DNA of 64,000 nt from Amnibacterium kyonggiense. GTDB lineage: Bacteria > Actinomycetota > Actinomycetes > Actinomycetales > Microbacteriaceae. The translations under genes were made by a program, and so were the position numbers. Location: positions 1,302,001-1,366,000 of the forward strand of contig NZ_SOAM01000001.1 in NCBI RefSeq assembly GCF_004364555.1. Direction: 5' to 3'. The notes beneath the pieces are model-generated. The model was not told the DNA's origin. It searched no databases and saw only the letters and a program-made list of their open reading frames with translations. Shown piece by piece: positions 37,449-45,679 of this stretch (position 1 is its first letter; each line of letters starts with the position of its first letter).

Positions 37449-38201
37449 TCACACCTCCGCCGTCTCGAACGCCGGACCGAGCGTGCGGGCGACCGTCTCG
37501 CGCACCCGATCGCGGAGGCCGTCGCCGTCCGCGTCCGCCGCCCTGAGCACCTCGAGCAGGTCGCTCTCGAGCAGGCGCTCGGGTGGCAGCACCGTCAGCC
37601 GGTCGAGCAGGTGCGTCGGCACCGGCTGCGGATCCGGCCGCCGGAAGCGCGCGAGGAGGTCGTCGAACCGGTCCGCGAGCACGGTGCTCGTCGGGTCGAG
37701 CGCCGTCACGAGCAGCAGGCCGGTCGGCCGCGTGCCGACGGGGATCACGACGAGGTCGGGGCGCAGCTCCGCCAGCACCTCGAGCATTCCGTAGACGTCG
37801 CCGGTCCAGCCGTTCGTGTGCCGCTCGCGCGCGGCCTCGTCGATCGACCGCGGCAGCACGTCGTCGAAGACGATCAGACCGCGGGAGGACGCGTGCTGCT
37901 CCGCGTGGATGAAGTCGCGCAGCGCGAACTCGAACAGGTGCAGGCCGTCGATGAACGCGAGGTCGAACGGCCGGCCGCCCGTCGGCGCGAGCGGCTCGGG
38001 GCGGGCGAAGTACTCGTCGCTCGTGGTCCGGAACAGGGCGACGTCCGCGTCGAGCTCCGCGGTGATCGCGAACGCCGGGTCGATGGCGACCGACCGGCAG
38101 TGCGACTGCGCGAGGCTCCCGCCGTCGCGCACGCCGATCTCGAGGTACGCCCGCGGCGCGAGGCGTCGGTGCAGCTCGGCGAGGAAGGCGTAGTAGAACA
38201 C
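37449..38201 (-). CDS. Class I SAM-dependent methyltransferase
   Basis: This 250-residue protein has SAM-binding motif I in YLEIGVRDGGSLAQ, motif II acid in SVAIDPAFAI, FDLAFIDGLHLFEFALRDF and LIVFDDVLPRS, as in the Methyltransf_24 group that often acts on sugars or small molecules. The start is GTG 38201. It lies 28 bp after the end of the frame-corrected DUF4288-like gene and is convergent with the glycosyltransferase. The substrate is unknown. Confidence 0.87.
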   Translation of the reverse strand: MFYYAFLAELHRRLAPRAYLEIGVRDGGSLAQSHCRSVAIDPAFAITAELDADVALFRTTSDEYFARPEPLAPTGGRPFDLAFIDGLHLFEFALRDFIHAEQHASSRGLIVFDDVLPRSIDEAARERHTNGWTGDVYGMLEVLAELRPDLVVIPVGTRPTGLLLVTALDPTSTVLADRFDDLLARFRRPDPQPVPTHLLDRLTVLPPERLLESDLLEVLRAADADGDGLRDRVRETVARTLGPAFETAEV

Positions 38202-38228
38202 GGGGTCACGATGCCCGCTCCGACCGCG

Positions 38229-38584
38229 TCAGTCCAGCGCGAGCCCGGGGGGCAGAGGTCGCCCTCGTGCTCCTCGCCGGTGTCGAAGAAGCGGTCGAGG
38301 TAGGCCTTCGGCGGCAGGTCGCTGTCCCGCATCAGTGAGAACACCTCCGCGCCCTGGACGCCGGGGTCGTCGTCGAGCAGGTGCGCCTGCGCCAGCCCCG
38401 TGTAGGCCGTCGGCGGCAGGCCTGCCGCGTACTCGGCCGCCTCGGCCTCCGCGAGCTCGATCGCGTGCCCGAAGTCGCGGGCCCGCCAGAGCGTGACCCG
38501 CTCCTCGTAGAGGCCGCCGGCGTGCTGGAACACGCACCGCACCCCGAACCACCGGGGGAGGGCGTCGGGCCGATCGGTGTCCAT
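38229..38584 (-). pseudogene. DUF4288-like protein with a 1-base frameshift near its 3' end
   Basis: The reading frame from ATG 38584 encodes about 112 sensible residues (RWFGVRCVFQHAGGLYEE, then RVTLWRARDFGHAIELAEAE, and LMRDSDLPPKAYLDRFFDTG). It then passes a C6/G3 run (plus-strand G run 38247-38252) and continues with poor codons (ACT, TGT, TCT) into the methyltransferase gene. Adding one base in the run gives a short tail GLALD and a stop at 38229-38231 with normal codon use. This is either an assembly/sequencing error or a real slip site. The family is small actinobacterial DUF4288; its function is unknown. Confidence 0.7.
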
Positions 38585-38639
38585 GGCGGCAGCGTCGCGG
38601 ATCCCGCACGCCTCCGTCGGGCGGCCACCTCCGGACCAC

Positions 38640-38695
38640 GGGCGTGATCGTGCAGATCGGGCGTCGATGGACGCCCAATCTGCGAGATCACGCCC
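38640..38695. repeat. Long intergenic hairpin (56 bp) downstream of lacI
   Basis: The outer arms GGGCGTGATC (38640-38649) / GATCACGCCC (38686-38695) are perfect, and the inner arms (GTGCAGATCGGGCGTC / GACGCCCAATCTGCGA) pair at 13 of 16 positions around a 4-nt loop. The LacI stop codon (38688-38690) is inside it. It shares GCAGATCGGGC with the hairpin at 55880. Confidence 0.8.
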
Positions 38696-39728
38696 TGGGG
38701 GTCGGCGCAGCGACCGACTCGCGGGGGACGAGGCGGCAGGGGATCAGGCGTCGCTCGGCGGCCGTGTCGCCGCGGGTCAGCAGGCGGCCCGCCTCGACGC
38801 CGATCTCGCGGAACGGGATCGCGACTGTGGTGAGCCGGGGCGTGAGCTCGTCCGCGAAGTCCGCCTGGTCGTCGTAGCCGACGAGGCTCACGTCGTCGGG
38901 GACCCGGAGGCCGAGTTCGCCGAGCGCGAGGAGCGCGCCGAGCGCCATCCGGTCGTTGCCGCAGACGATCGCGGTCGGTCGCATGCGCGGCACCCACTCG
39001 CGAGCGAGCCGGTAGCCGGACCGGATCGCGTAGTCCCCGAAGGCGATCGGCACGCGCTCGGGGTCGAGCCCGGCCTCCTTCGCGGCATCCTTGAAGCCGG
39101 CGACCCGCTCGACCGTCGCCCACTCGCCGTCCGTGCCGGCGAGCACGAGGAGGTCGCGGTGCCCCGCGGCCAGGACGGCCCGTGCCGCATCCCTGCCGCC
39201 GGACCGCTCGTCGGGGAGGAGCACCGCGGCGGCGCGGTCGTCCTCCGGCCAGCAGTTCGCGAACACCTGCGCCGGTACCGACACGGCGCCGGCCCGCACG
39301 GGGCCGGTGGCGGGTCGCGCGTAGACGACGTCCGTGATCCCGCGGTCGAGGAGCATCTGCGTCGCCCGGGCGTCGTCCTCGTCCTCCGGCGCCGCCTCCA
39401 CGATCATGCACGCGCGGTCCGCCTCTCGGGCGGCCTCCTGCAGCCCGGCGGGGATCGCGCCGGCGAACGGGGCGGAGGCGATTCCGTCCGCGACGATGCC
39501 GATCGCGCTCGACCGGGCGAGCCGGAGGTCCTGGGCCGCGCGATTGAGTCGGAACCCCAGCCGATCCGCCGCGAGCAGGACGCGCTGCCGGGTCGCCGCC
39601 GCGACGGGGATGTCCTTGCGGTCGTTGAGCACGAAGGAGACCGTCGACTGCGAGACGCCTGCCGCCTGGGCGACGTCGTGCATCGTCGGGCGGCGCGAGC
39701 GGGACGCGCCGCGGTCGTCCGCAGCCAT
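38688..39728 (-). CDS. LacI-family repressor of the GH32 gene
   Basis: This 346-residue repressor has an N-terminal HTH and hinge at about 14-75 (PTMHDVAQAAGVSQSTVSFV, then FRLNRAAQDLRLARSSA). The periplasmic-binding-protein-like sugar domain follows (AIGIVADGIASAPF, then TAIVCGNDRMALGALLALG and VSLVGYDDQADFADELTPRL). AAGGTGG precedes ATG 39728. It is divergent from a fructan/sucrose hydrolase with a perfect AT-rich palindrome between them. It most likely senses sucrose, fructose or an oligofructoside (inference). Confidence 0.93.
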   Translation of the reverse strand: MAADDRGASRSRRPTMHDVAQAAGVSQSTVSFVLNDRKDIPVAAATRQRVLLAADRLGFRLNRAAQDLRLARSSAIGIVADGIASAPFAGAIPAGLQEAAREADRACMIVEAAPEDEDDARATQMLLDRGITDVVYARPATGPVRAGAVSVPAQVFANCWPEDDRAAAVLLPDERSGGRDAARAVLAAGHRDLLVLAGTDGEWATVERVAGFKDAAKEAGLDPERVPIAFGDYAIRSGYRLAREWVPRMRPTAIVCGNDRMALGALLALGELGLRVPDDVSLVGYDDQADFADELTPRLTTVAIPFREIGVEAGRLLTRGDTAAERRLIPCRLVPRESVAAPTPRA

Positions 39729-39753
39729 GGTCCACCTTCCCACCGTCAGCCGC

Positions 39754-39767
39754 TCAATACCTATTGA
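39754..39767. promoter_or_regulatory. LacI-type operator TCAATACCTATTGA
   Basis: Perfect 6-bp arms TCAATA/TATTGA with a CC centre, 26 bp before the lacI start and 83 bp before the GH32 start. This AT-rich palindrome stands out in a GC-rich genome. Confidence 0.75.
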
Positions 39768-39849
39768 CCAGTTCGGGGACGACCTGGTTCGATCGTCCGC
39801 GGACGGCGTCGGACGCCCGCCCAGCCCGCTCAGAGAGGAGCCCGACGCG

Positions 39850-41220
39850 ATGCCGGACGCCGCCCCGATCGACACCGACCACCACCGGCCGCGATTCCAC
39901 ATCCGTCCCGCGACGGGCTTCGTCAACGATCCGAACGGGCCCGTCCTCATCGACGGCGTCGCGCACCTGTACTTCCAGTTCCGCGCCCCGATGCACCACC
40001 CGGGCGCGCAGGTGCTGTGGGGCCACGCGACGAGCGAGGACCTCGTGCGCTGGACGCTGCACCGGCCCGCGATCTCGCCGCACCCCGTCCTCGGCGATCG
40101 CGAGGGCGCGTGGTCCGGCAACACCGTGGTGCGGGAGGACGGCGCGGTCGTCGCCTTCTACTCCGGGTACCGCCACGAGCACCCGTTCCAGTCCGTGCAG
40201 GCCGCGGTCTCGACGGATGGCGGCTTCTCGTTCGGTGAGCCCCGCCAGGTCGTCGCGGACCCGGCGCCGGAGGAGGGCGTGCGGCAGCTGCGCGACCCGT
40301 TCGTCTGGCGCGAGGACGGCACCTGGCGGATGGTCGTCGGCGCCGGGGACGAGCGGCGGGTCGGCTCGACGCGCCTCTACCGGTCCGAGGACCTCGAGAC
40401 GTGGACGTTCGAGGGCCTGCGCGCCTCCGCGGTCCGCGGCGCGATCGCCGAGGTCGACACGGGCGACATGTGGGAGTGCCCGCAGCTCGTCCGCCTCGAC
40501 GGCGAGGACGTGCTGCTCATCGCCTCCTGGAGCGAGGAGGTCGGGATCGGTCAGGTGCTCTCCGTGCGCGGCCTCGAGCGGCGGGGTGCGAGCGACGAGG
40601 AGCTCGTCGTGCGCCGCCTCGACGCGGGCTCGAACTTCTACGCCTCGTCCGCGATGCGCGAGAGCCCGCACGGCGCGCTCGTCTGGGGCTGGGTCACGGA
40701 GGGGCGGACGGACGCCGCCGCCGAGACGGCCGGCTGGTCCGGGACGATCTCCCTCCCGCGGGTCGTGCGGCTGGGCCCGGACGGGTCGGTGCTGAGCGCG
40801 CCGGTGCCGGCCGTCGACTCGCTGCGGCAGGAGGAGCTGTCGGGCACCTCCGGGACCGAGGTCGGCGCCCAGCTCGAGGTCCTCGTCGCCCTGCCGGACG
40901 GCGTCGCGTCCGCCCGCGCGGTGCTCGCCTTCTCGGCGGACGAGCGGCTCGTGATCGAGCTCGACCGCGACGCCGGCGAGGTGCGGATCGACCGCTCCGA
41001 GGCGAGTGTGCTCGAGGGCTCGCACGGCGGCGTCACGCGCATCTCCGCAGCGTTCGGCGATACGGCCGAGGTGCGCCTGTTCCTCGACGGATCGGTGGTC
41101 GAGACCTTCACGAGCGGTGGCCGCGTGGCGACGACCCGGGTCTACCCGGCCGCGCCGCCGCCGTGGCGGCTCGAGCACGACGGCACGGCGGACGTCCGCC
41201 TCTGGCGCCTCGGGGTCTGA
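39850..41220 (+). CDS. Glycoside hydrolase family 32 (beta-fructosidase/sucrose hydrolase)
   Basis: This 456-residue GH32 enzyme hydrolyses sucrose or fructo-oligosaccharides. The nucleophile Asp27 is in FVNDPNGPVLID, the transition-state Asp in QLRDPFVW and the acid/base Glu in MWECPQLV. The fivefold propeller (about 10-320) is followed by a C-terminal beta-sandwich ending VRLFLDGSVVETF. There is no signal peptide, so it acts inside the cell on imported substrate; no transporter or sugar kinase lies next to it. GAGGAG lies upstream of ATG 39850. It is regulated by the divergent LacI. Confidence 0.95.
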   Translation: MPDAAPIDTDHHRPRFHIRPATGFVNDPNGPVLIDGVAHLYFQFRAPMHHPGAQVLWGHATSEDLVRWTLHRPAISPHPVLGDREGAWSGNTVVREDGAVVAFYSGYRHEHPFQSVQAAVSTDGGFSFGEPRQVVADPAPEEGVRQLRDPFVWREDGTWRMVVGAGDERRVGSTRLYRSEDLETWTFEGLRASAVRGAIAEVDTGDMWECPQLVRLDGEDVLLIASWSEEVGIGQVLSVRGLERRGASDEELVVRRLDAGSNFYASSAMRESPHGALVWGWVTEGRTDAAAETAGWSGTISLPRVVRLGPDGSVLSAPVPAVDSLRQEELSGTSGTEVGAQLEVLVALPDGVASARAVLAFSADERLVIELDRDAGEVRIDRSEASVLEGSHGGVTRISAAFGDTAEVRLFLDGSVVETFTSGGRVATTRVYPAAPPPWRLEHDGTADVRLWRLGV

Positions 41221-41244
41221 CCGCGATCCCGGCGCCCAGAGGTC

Positions 41245-41301
41245 GGGGTTGCCACTTCGGACACCTTCTTCGACCGGAAACGTGTCCGAAGTGGCAACCC
41301 C
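41245..41301. repeat. Long intergenic hairpin between GH32 and second lacI
   Basis: Perfect 20-bp arms GGGGTTGCCACTTCGGACAC (41245-41264) and its complement (41282-41301), with a 17-nt loop. It lies between convergent genes and may act as a bidirectional terminator. Confidence 0.85.
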
Positions 41302-41316
41302 TACTGAGGAGCGGGA

Positions 41317-42288
41317 TCAGGCGGGGCAGCCGCAGCTGCGGCGGACGACCAGGGGCGCGGCGAACGCGTGGTGGTCCGGCTCGCGGGCACCGGCCAGGAG
41401 GAGGTCGACCGCGAGCGCGGCCATCGCGTCCCTCGGCTGCTCGATCGTCGTCAGGGGCGACGCGGCGAAGCGGGCCTCGTCGGTGCCGTCGTACGAGACG
41501 ACCGCGAGGTCGCCCGGCACCGAGAGCCCGAGGTCCAGCGCCGCGCGCAGCACGCCCACCGCGATCAGGTCCGAAGCCGCCAGTACCGCGGTCGGGCGGT
41601 CGTCACGCTCGAGCAGACGTCGCGCGGCCTCCGCACCGCCGGCGCGGGTCCAGGATGTGACCTCGACCGGCCCGGTCGGGCGCCCGCGCGCGGCATGGGC
41701 GTCACGCCACCCGGTCTCGCGCGGGTCGTCGTCTCCGGGGGAGGCGCCCGTGACCAGGGCGACGCTGCCATGACCGTGCCGCTCGAGGAGGTGGTCGACC
41801 GCCGCGACGGCGGCCGGCACCGCGTCGACGCCGATCGTCACGTGCCCGGCCTCCGGACCGCCGCGGTCGAGCAGCACGGTCGGGACCTCGGTGGCCACGT
41901 CGGGCGTCGGTCCGCCGGTGACGAGGAGGGCGTCGACGCCGCGAGCGACCATCTCGCGCACCGCTGAGCCGTCCTCCCGCAGCTCGGCGATCAGCAGCGC
42001 CTGGCCGAGCGACGCGAGCCGCGACTCGACGGCCCGGGCGAGCGCCATGAAGTGCGGGTTCTCGATGTCGGACAGCACGAGGCCGACGCTGTCGCTCCGC
42101 CCGCGGCGCAGCGCCCGGGCGGTCGCGTTCCGCCGGTACCCGAGCTCCTCGATCGCGGCGAGGACGCGGGCGCGCGTCGCCTCGCTGACGGGGTGCGAGC
42201 CGCTCAGCACGTAGCTGACGACCGCGTCGCTCACGTCCGCGCGGCGGGCGACGTCGGCGCGCGTGGGGCGCCGTGGGCCTCCGGTCAT
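41317..42288 (-). CDS. LacI-family transcriptional regulator
   Basis: This 323-residue protein has an HTH/hinge at about 8-60 (TRADVARRADVSDAVVSYVL, then GYRRNATARALRRGRS) and a sugar-binding core (SVGLVLSDIENPHFMALARA, then VLAASDLIAVGVLRAALDLG and LAVVSYDGTDEARFAASPL). A Cys pair (RSCGCPA) ends the protein. It is divergent from a Gfo/Idh/MocA oxidoreductase gene with an operator-like palindrome between them, so it probably represses that gene. Confidence 0.92.
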   Translation of the reverse strand: MTGGPRRPTRADVARRADVSDAVVSYVLSGSHPVSEATRARVLAAIEELGYRRNATARALRRGRSDSVGLVLSDIENPHFMALARAVESRLASLGQALLIAELREDGSAVREMVARGVDALLVTGGPTPDVATEVPTVLLDRGGPEAGHVTIGVDAVPAAVAAVDHLLERHGHGSVALVTGASPGDDDPRETGWRDAHAARGRPTGPVEVTSWTRAGGAEAARRLLERDDRPTAVLAASDLIAVGVLRAALDLGLSVPGDLAVVSYDGTDEARFAASPLTTIEQPRDAMAALAVDLLLAGAREPDHHAFAAPLVVRRSCGCPA

Positions 42289-42316
42289 CGCTCCGCTCCC
42301 TCGACACGCCGTTCGG

Positions 42317-42334
42317 TTGACTCGTGTAACACGA
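42317..42334. promoter_or_regulatory. Operator TCGTGTAACACGA overlapping a TTGACT -35
   Basis: TCGTGTAACACGA (42322-42334) is a 13-bp palindrome with one central base. TTGACT (42317-42322) just before it is a good -35 hexamer for the rightward Gfo/Idh/MocA gene. This is a typical LacI-family site. Confidence 0.65.
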
Positions 42335-42387
42335 TCCTGCCAGCATCGTCGGCGACGCACGATCCCCTCTTCGAAAGGCATCGACCG

Positions 42388-43623
42388 ATGACGTTCAGCC
42401 TCGGTGTCGTCGGAGCCGGCCAGTTCTCGGCCCACTTCGCGACCCTCTTCCAGCTCCACCCCGGCGTCGGACCCGTGGTCGCGACCGACGTGCTCCCCGG
42501 CCGGGCCGAGAAGCTCGTGGCGGAGGTCGGCCTGGCGGGCACGAGCCCGAGCTTCGAGGCGATGCTGGCGGACCCGACGATCGACGCGGTCGCGCTCTTC
42601 ACGCAGCGCTGGACCCACGGCCCGCTCGTCGTGCAGGCCCTCCGCGCGGGCAAGCACGTCTACTCGGCTGTGCCGATGGCGGTGTCGCCGGACGAGATCC
42701 GGGCGATCGTCGCGGCGGTCGAGGAGACCGGGCTCACCTACATGATGGGCGAGACGAGCCAGTACAACCCGGCGACCGTCTTCGCCCGCGAGAAGGTCGC
42801 GGAGGGCGCCTTCGGCCGCGTGTTCTACCTCGAGGGCGACTACCTCCACGACATGGAGCAGGGCTTCTACGACGCCTACCGCTTCAGCGGCGGCGAGGGG
42901 TGGAAGGCCACGGCCAGCTACCCGCCCATGTGGTATCCGACGCACTCGATCGGCGGGGTGCTCGGCGCGATCCCGCAGCACGCGGTCGGCGTCAGCTGCG
43001 TCGGGATGCACGACGACACCGGCGACGGCGTCTTCGACACCGAGGTCAGCATGTTCGACAACGACTTCTCGAACATGACCGCCCTGTTCGAGCTCGACGG
43101 CGGCGGTTCGATGCGGATCAACGAGTTCCGCCGCGTCGGCTATCCGTCGTGGACCCGGGAGTCGCGGTTCCGCTTCTTCGGCACCGAGGGCAGCTTCGAG
43201 CAGCTCGCGCGCACGTCGGTCTGGCAGACCGCGGAGGGCGTGGAGGACGTCACCGAGCAGCTCGAGACGCGCGCCACGATGGCGCTCGACGACCCGCGTC
43301 TCACGGACGTGTCGCCCGACCTGCGCGGCGCGTTCGTCAGCGGACACGCCCCGATCCACGATCGTGAAGCGGAGCGGCTGCCGGCGGAGTTCGCCGTCGC
43401 GCCGAACGGCCACGAGGGCAGCCACCAGCTGCTCGTCGACGACTTCGTCCGCGCCGTGAGCACCCGCACGCTGCCGACGGTGAACGCGTGGGTCGCGGCC
43501 CGCTACACGATGCCCGGGCAGATCGCGCTCGAGTCGGCCCGCCGCGGCGGCGAGCGCCTCCCGATCCCCGACCTCGGCGACGCCCCGGTCGCCGTCGGCG
43601 AGCGCCTGCCCGCGACCCGTTGA
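42388..43623 (+). CDS. Gfo/Idh/MocA-family oxidoreductase
   Basis: This 411-residue protein has an N-terminal Rossmann domain (FSLGVVGAGQFSAHFATLF, then IDAVALFTQRWTHGPLVVQA). The usual catalytic EKP is replaced: GKHVYSAVPMAVSP has Ala-Val-Pro, so the conserved Lys is missing. The C-terminal dehydrogenase domain includes GGVLGAIPQHAVGVSCVG and RVGYPSWTRESRFRFFGTEG. Members oxidise sugars or inositols with NAD(P). The missing Lys hints at altered activity. It is regulated by the divergent LacI. Its stop abuts that of convergent lgt. Confidence 0.9.
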   Translation: MTFSLGVVGAGQFSAHFATLFQLHPGVGPVVATDVLPGRAEKLVAEVGLAGTSPSFEAMLADPTIDAVALFTQRWTHGPLVVQALRAGKHVYSAVPMAVSPDEIRAIVAAVEETGLTYMMGETSQYNPATVFAREKVAEGAFGRVFYLEGDYLHDMEQGFYDAYRFSGGEGWKATASYPPMWYPTHSIGGVLGAIPQHAVGVSCVGMHDDTGDGVFDTEVSMFDNDFSNMTALFELDGGGSMRINEFRRVGYPSWTRESRFRFFGTEGSFEQLARTSVWQTAEGVEDVTEQLETRATMALDDPRLTDVSPDLRGAFVSGHAPIHDREAERLPAEFAVAPNGHEGSHQLLVDDFVRAVSTRTLPTVNAWVAARYTMPGQIALESARRGGERLPIPDLGDAPVAVGERLPATR

Positions 43624-44514
43624 CTAGCGCCGCTGCGCCGGCTCCTGCTCGGACGTCTCGACGAGGGCGGGGGCCGGCTCGCGCGTCCAGGGCGACGGCT
43701 CCGGCCCGGGGTGCCGCCGCGTCTGTACGACGAGGATCACGATGCCGAGCACGACCGCGCCCATCGCGGTCCAGTCGTTCACGCCGAGGCCGAGGAACCG
43801 GTTGCTCGTCGGGTCGATGCGGATCGCCTCGAGCCACGCGCGGACGGCGCCGTACCAGACGAAGTACAGCCCGATCTGCTTGCCCCACTGCAGCGTGAAG
43901 CGGCGCCCCAGGTACGCGATCAGGGCAGCGCCCAGCAGGTCGAAGAGCAGCTCGTAGAGGAACAGCGGGTGGAACAGCGTGTCCGCGGGGGTGCCCGGCG
44001 GGATCGCGACGTTCGGTCGCGGGATCACGAGACCCCACGGCAGCGTCGTCGGCAGCCCGAACAGCTCGTGGTTGAACCAGTTGCCGATCCGCCCGATCGC
44101 CTGCGCGACGAGCAGGGCGGGCGCCAGCGCGTCGACGAAGGCGGTGATCCGCACCCCGGCGCGGCGGCAGGCGATGACGATGCCGATGAAGCCGCCGATC
44201 ATCGAGCCGAAGATGGCGTCGCCGCCGTCCCAGATCGCGAAGACGTTCCAGAGGTTCGCGCCGGGGAAGAAGTAGTCGCCGGTGTGCGTGAACACGTGGT
44301 ACAGCCGCGCGACGACGATGCCGATCGGCACGATCCAGAGCGCTGCGTCGACGACGAAGCCGCCCGGCACACCGCGGCGGCTCAGGCGCCGGGCGGTGAT
44401 CGCGACCGCGGCGACGATGCCGGCCATGATGCAGAGCGCGTACACGTGCACGTCGAGCGGCCCGATGTGGAAGGACGCCCACGAGGCCGGCGGGGAGGGG
44501 ATCGAGCGCAGCAC
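43624..44514 (-). CDS. lgt: Prolipoprotein diacylglyceryl transferase
   Basis: This 296-residue integral membrane enzyme transfers diacylglycerol to the lipobox Cys of prolipoproteins, such as the lipoprotein at 18342. Seven helices span about 20-260. Family motifs are ARLYHVFTH, GRIGNWFNHELFG (the conserved RIGN-N-E block) and HPLFLYELLFDLLGA. The start is GTG 44514, with TAGCGT 8 nt upstream. The aldo/keto reductase gene lies 80 bp upstream on the same strand. Confidence 0.96.
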   Translation of the reverse strand: MLRSIPSPPASWASFHIGPLDVHVYALCIMAGIVAAVAITARRLSRRGVPGGFVVDAALWIVPIGIVVARLYHVFTHTGDYFFPGANLWNVFAIWDGGDAIFGSMIGGFIGIVIACRRAGVRITAFVDALAPALLVAQAIGRIGNWFNHELFGLPTTLPWGLVIPRPNVAIPPGTPADTLFHPLFLYELLFDLLGAALIAYLGRRFTLQWGKQIGLYFVWYGAVRAWLEAIRIDPTSNRFLGLGVNDWTAMGAVVLGIVILVVQTRRHPGPEPSPWTREPAPALVETSEQEPAQRR

Positions 44515-44594
44515 GGCGTGCCACGCTACGCCCGCCCATCCCGTCGCCGCACGCCGCCGACGAGGCCGCCGACGGTGTTCAGACCCGGTGCAGG

Positions 44595-45641
44595 CTAGAG
44601 CGCGGTGCCGTGCACGGCGAAGCGGTCGATCCGCGCGAGCTCCTCGTCACTGAGCGGCGCGGCGCCGAGCGCCCCGAGGTTCGCCCGCAGCTGCCGGACG
44701 CTGCTCGCGCCGATCAGCACGGAGGTCACCTCCGGGCGCCGGAGGATCCAGCTCACGGCGAGCTGCGCGAGGCTCTGGCCCCGCGCCTCCGCGATCGCGT
44801 TCAGCCCGCGCGCCCGCTCGAGGTAGACGTCGCTGATCCTCGACGGCGAGAGGTAGGCGCCGAGCGACGCCCGCGACCCCTCCGGCACCGTGCCGTCGAG
44901 GTAGCGGTCCGTCAGCAGCCCCTGCGCGAGCGGGGAGAACGCGATCGACCCGACGCCGAGCCGGGCGACGGTCTCGAGGAGGCCGTCCTCCACCGTGCGG
45001 TCGAACATCGAGTAGCGCGGCTGGTGGATGAGCAGCGGCGTGCCGAGGTCGGCGAGCACCGCGGCGATCGCCTCGGTCTGCTCGGGGGAGTAGTTGGAGA
45101 CGCCGACGTAGAGGGCCTTGCCCTGCCGGACGAGCTGCGCGAGCGCGCCCGCGGTCTCCTCGATCGGCGTCTCGGGGTCCGGACGGTGGTGGTAGAAGAC
45201 GTCGAAGTAGTCGAGCCCGGTCCGCGCGAGGCTCTGGTCGGCCGAGGCGATCAGGTACTTCCGCGATCCGTGGTCGCCGTACGGCCCCGGCCACATGTCG
45301 TAGCCCGCCTTCGACGAGATCACGAGCTCGTCCCGGAACGGGCGGAGGTCGCGCTGCAGCGTGATCCCGAAGTTCCGCTCGGCGGCCCCGTACGGCGGGC
45401 CGTAGTTGTTCGCCAGGTCGAAGTGCGTGACGCCGTGGTCGAAGGCGTCGAGCAGGATCGCGCGCTGCGTCGAGATCGGATTCGTGTCGCCGAAGTTGTG
45501 CCAGAGCCCGAGCGACACCTCGGGCAGCCGCAGCCCGGACCGGCCGGTGCGCCGGTAGCGCATCCCGTCGTACCGGTCGGCGGCGGGCGCCCAGGGCTTC
45601 GCGGGCGCGGGGGTGGGCGCGGCCCACTGGTCGTCGGTCAT
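44595..45641 (-). CDS. Aldo/keto reductase (YghZ/GpR type)
   Basis: This 348-residue TIM-barrel NADPH reductase resembles L-glyceraldehyde-3-phosphate reductase. The conserved Asp/Tyr region is HFDLANNYGPPYGAAERNFG, the Lys region ISSKAGYDMWPGPYG, the His region VFYHHRPDPETPI and the cofactor loop SVLIGASSVRQL. ATG 45641 is chosen. It detoxifies reactive aldehydes in relatives (family knowledge). It is divergent from sdaA across 38 bp. Confidence 0.93.
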   Translation of the reverse strand: MTDDQWAAPTPAPAKPWAPAADRYDGMRYRRTGRSGLRLPEVSLGLWHNFGDTNPISTQRAILLDAFDHGVTHFDLANNYGPPYGAAERNFGITLQRDLRPFRDELVISSKAGYDMWPGPYGDHGSRKYLIASADQSLARTGLDYFDVFYHHRPDPETPIEETAGALAQLVRQGKALYVGVSNYSPEQTEAIAAVLADLGTPLLIHQPRYSMFDRTVEDGLLETVARLGVGSIAFSPLAQGLLTDRYLDGTVPEGSRASLGAYLSPSRISDVYLERARGLNAIAEARGQSLAQLAVSWILRRPEVTSVLIGASSVRQLRANLGALGAAPLSDEELARIDRFAVHGTAL

Positions 45642-45679
45642 GCGACCATGCTGCCGGGTCGGAGGTGCACACTCGCACG

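Noticed and set aside
37874-38228. C-terminal extension of the DUF4288-like frame
   Set aside because: Codon use collapses and it lies out of frame over the methyltransferase gene, so it is treated as the result of a frameshift.
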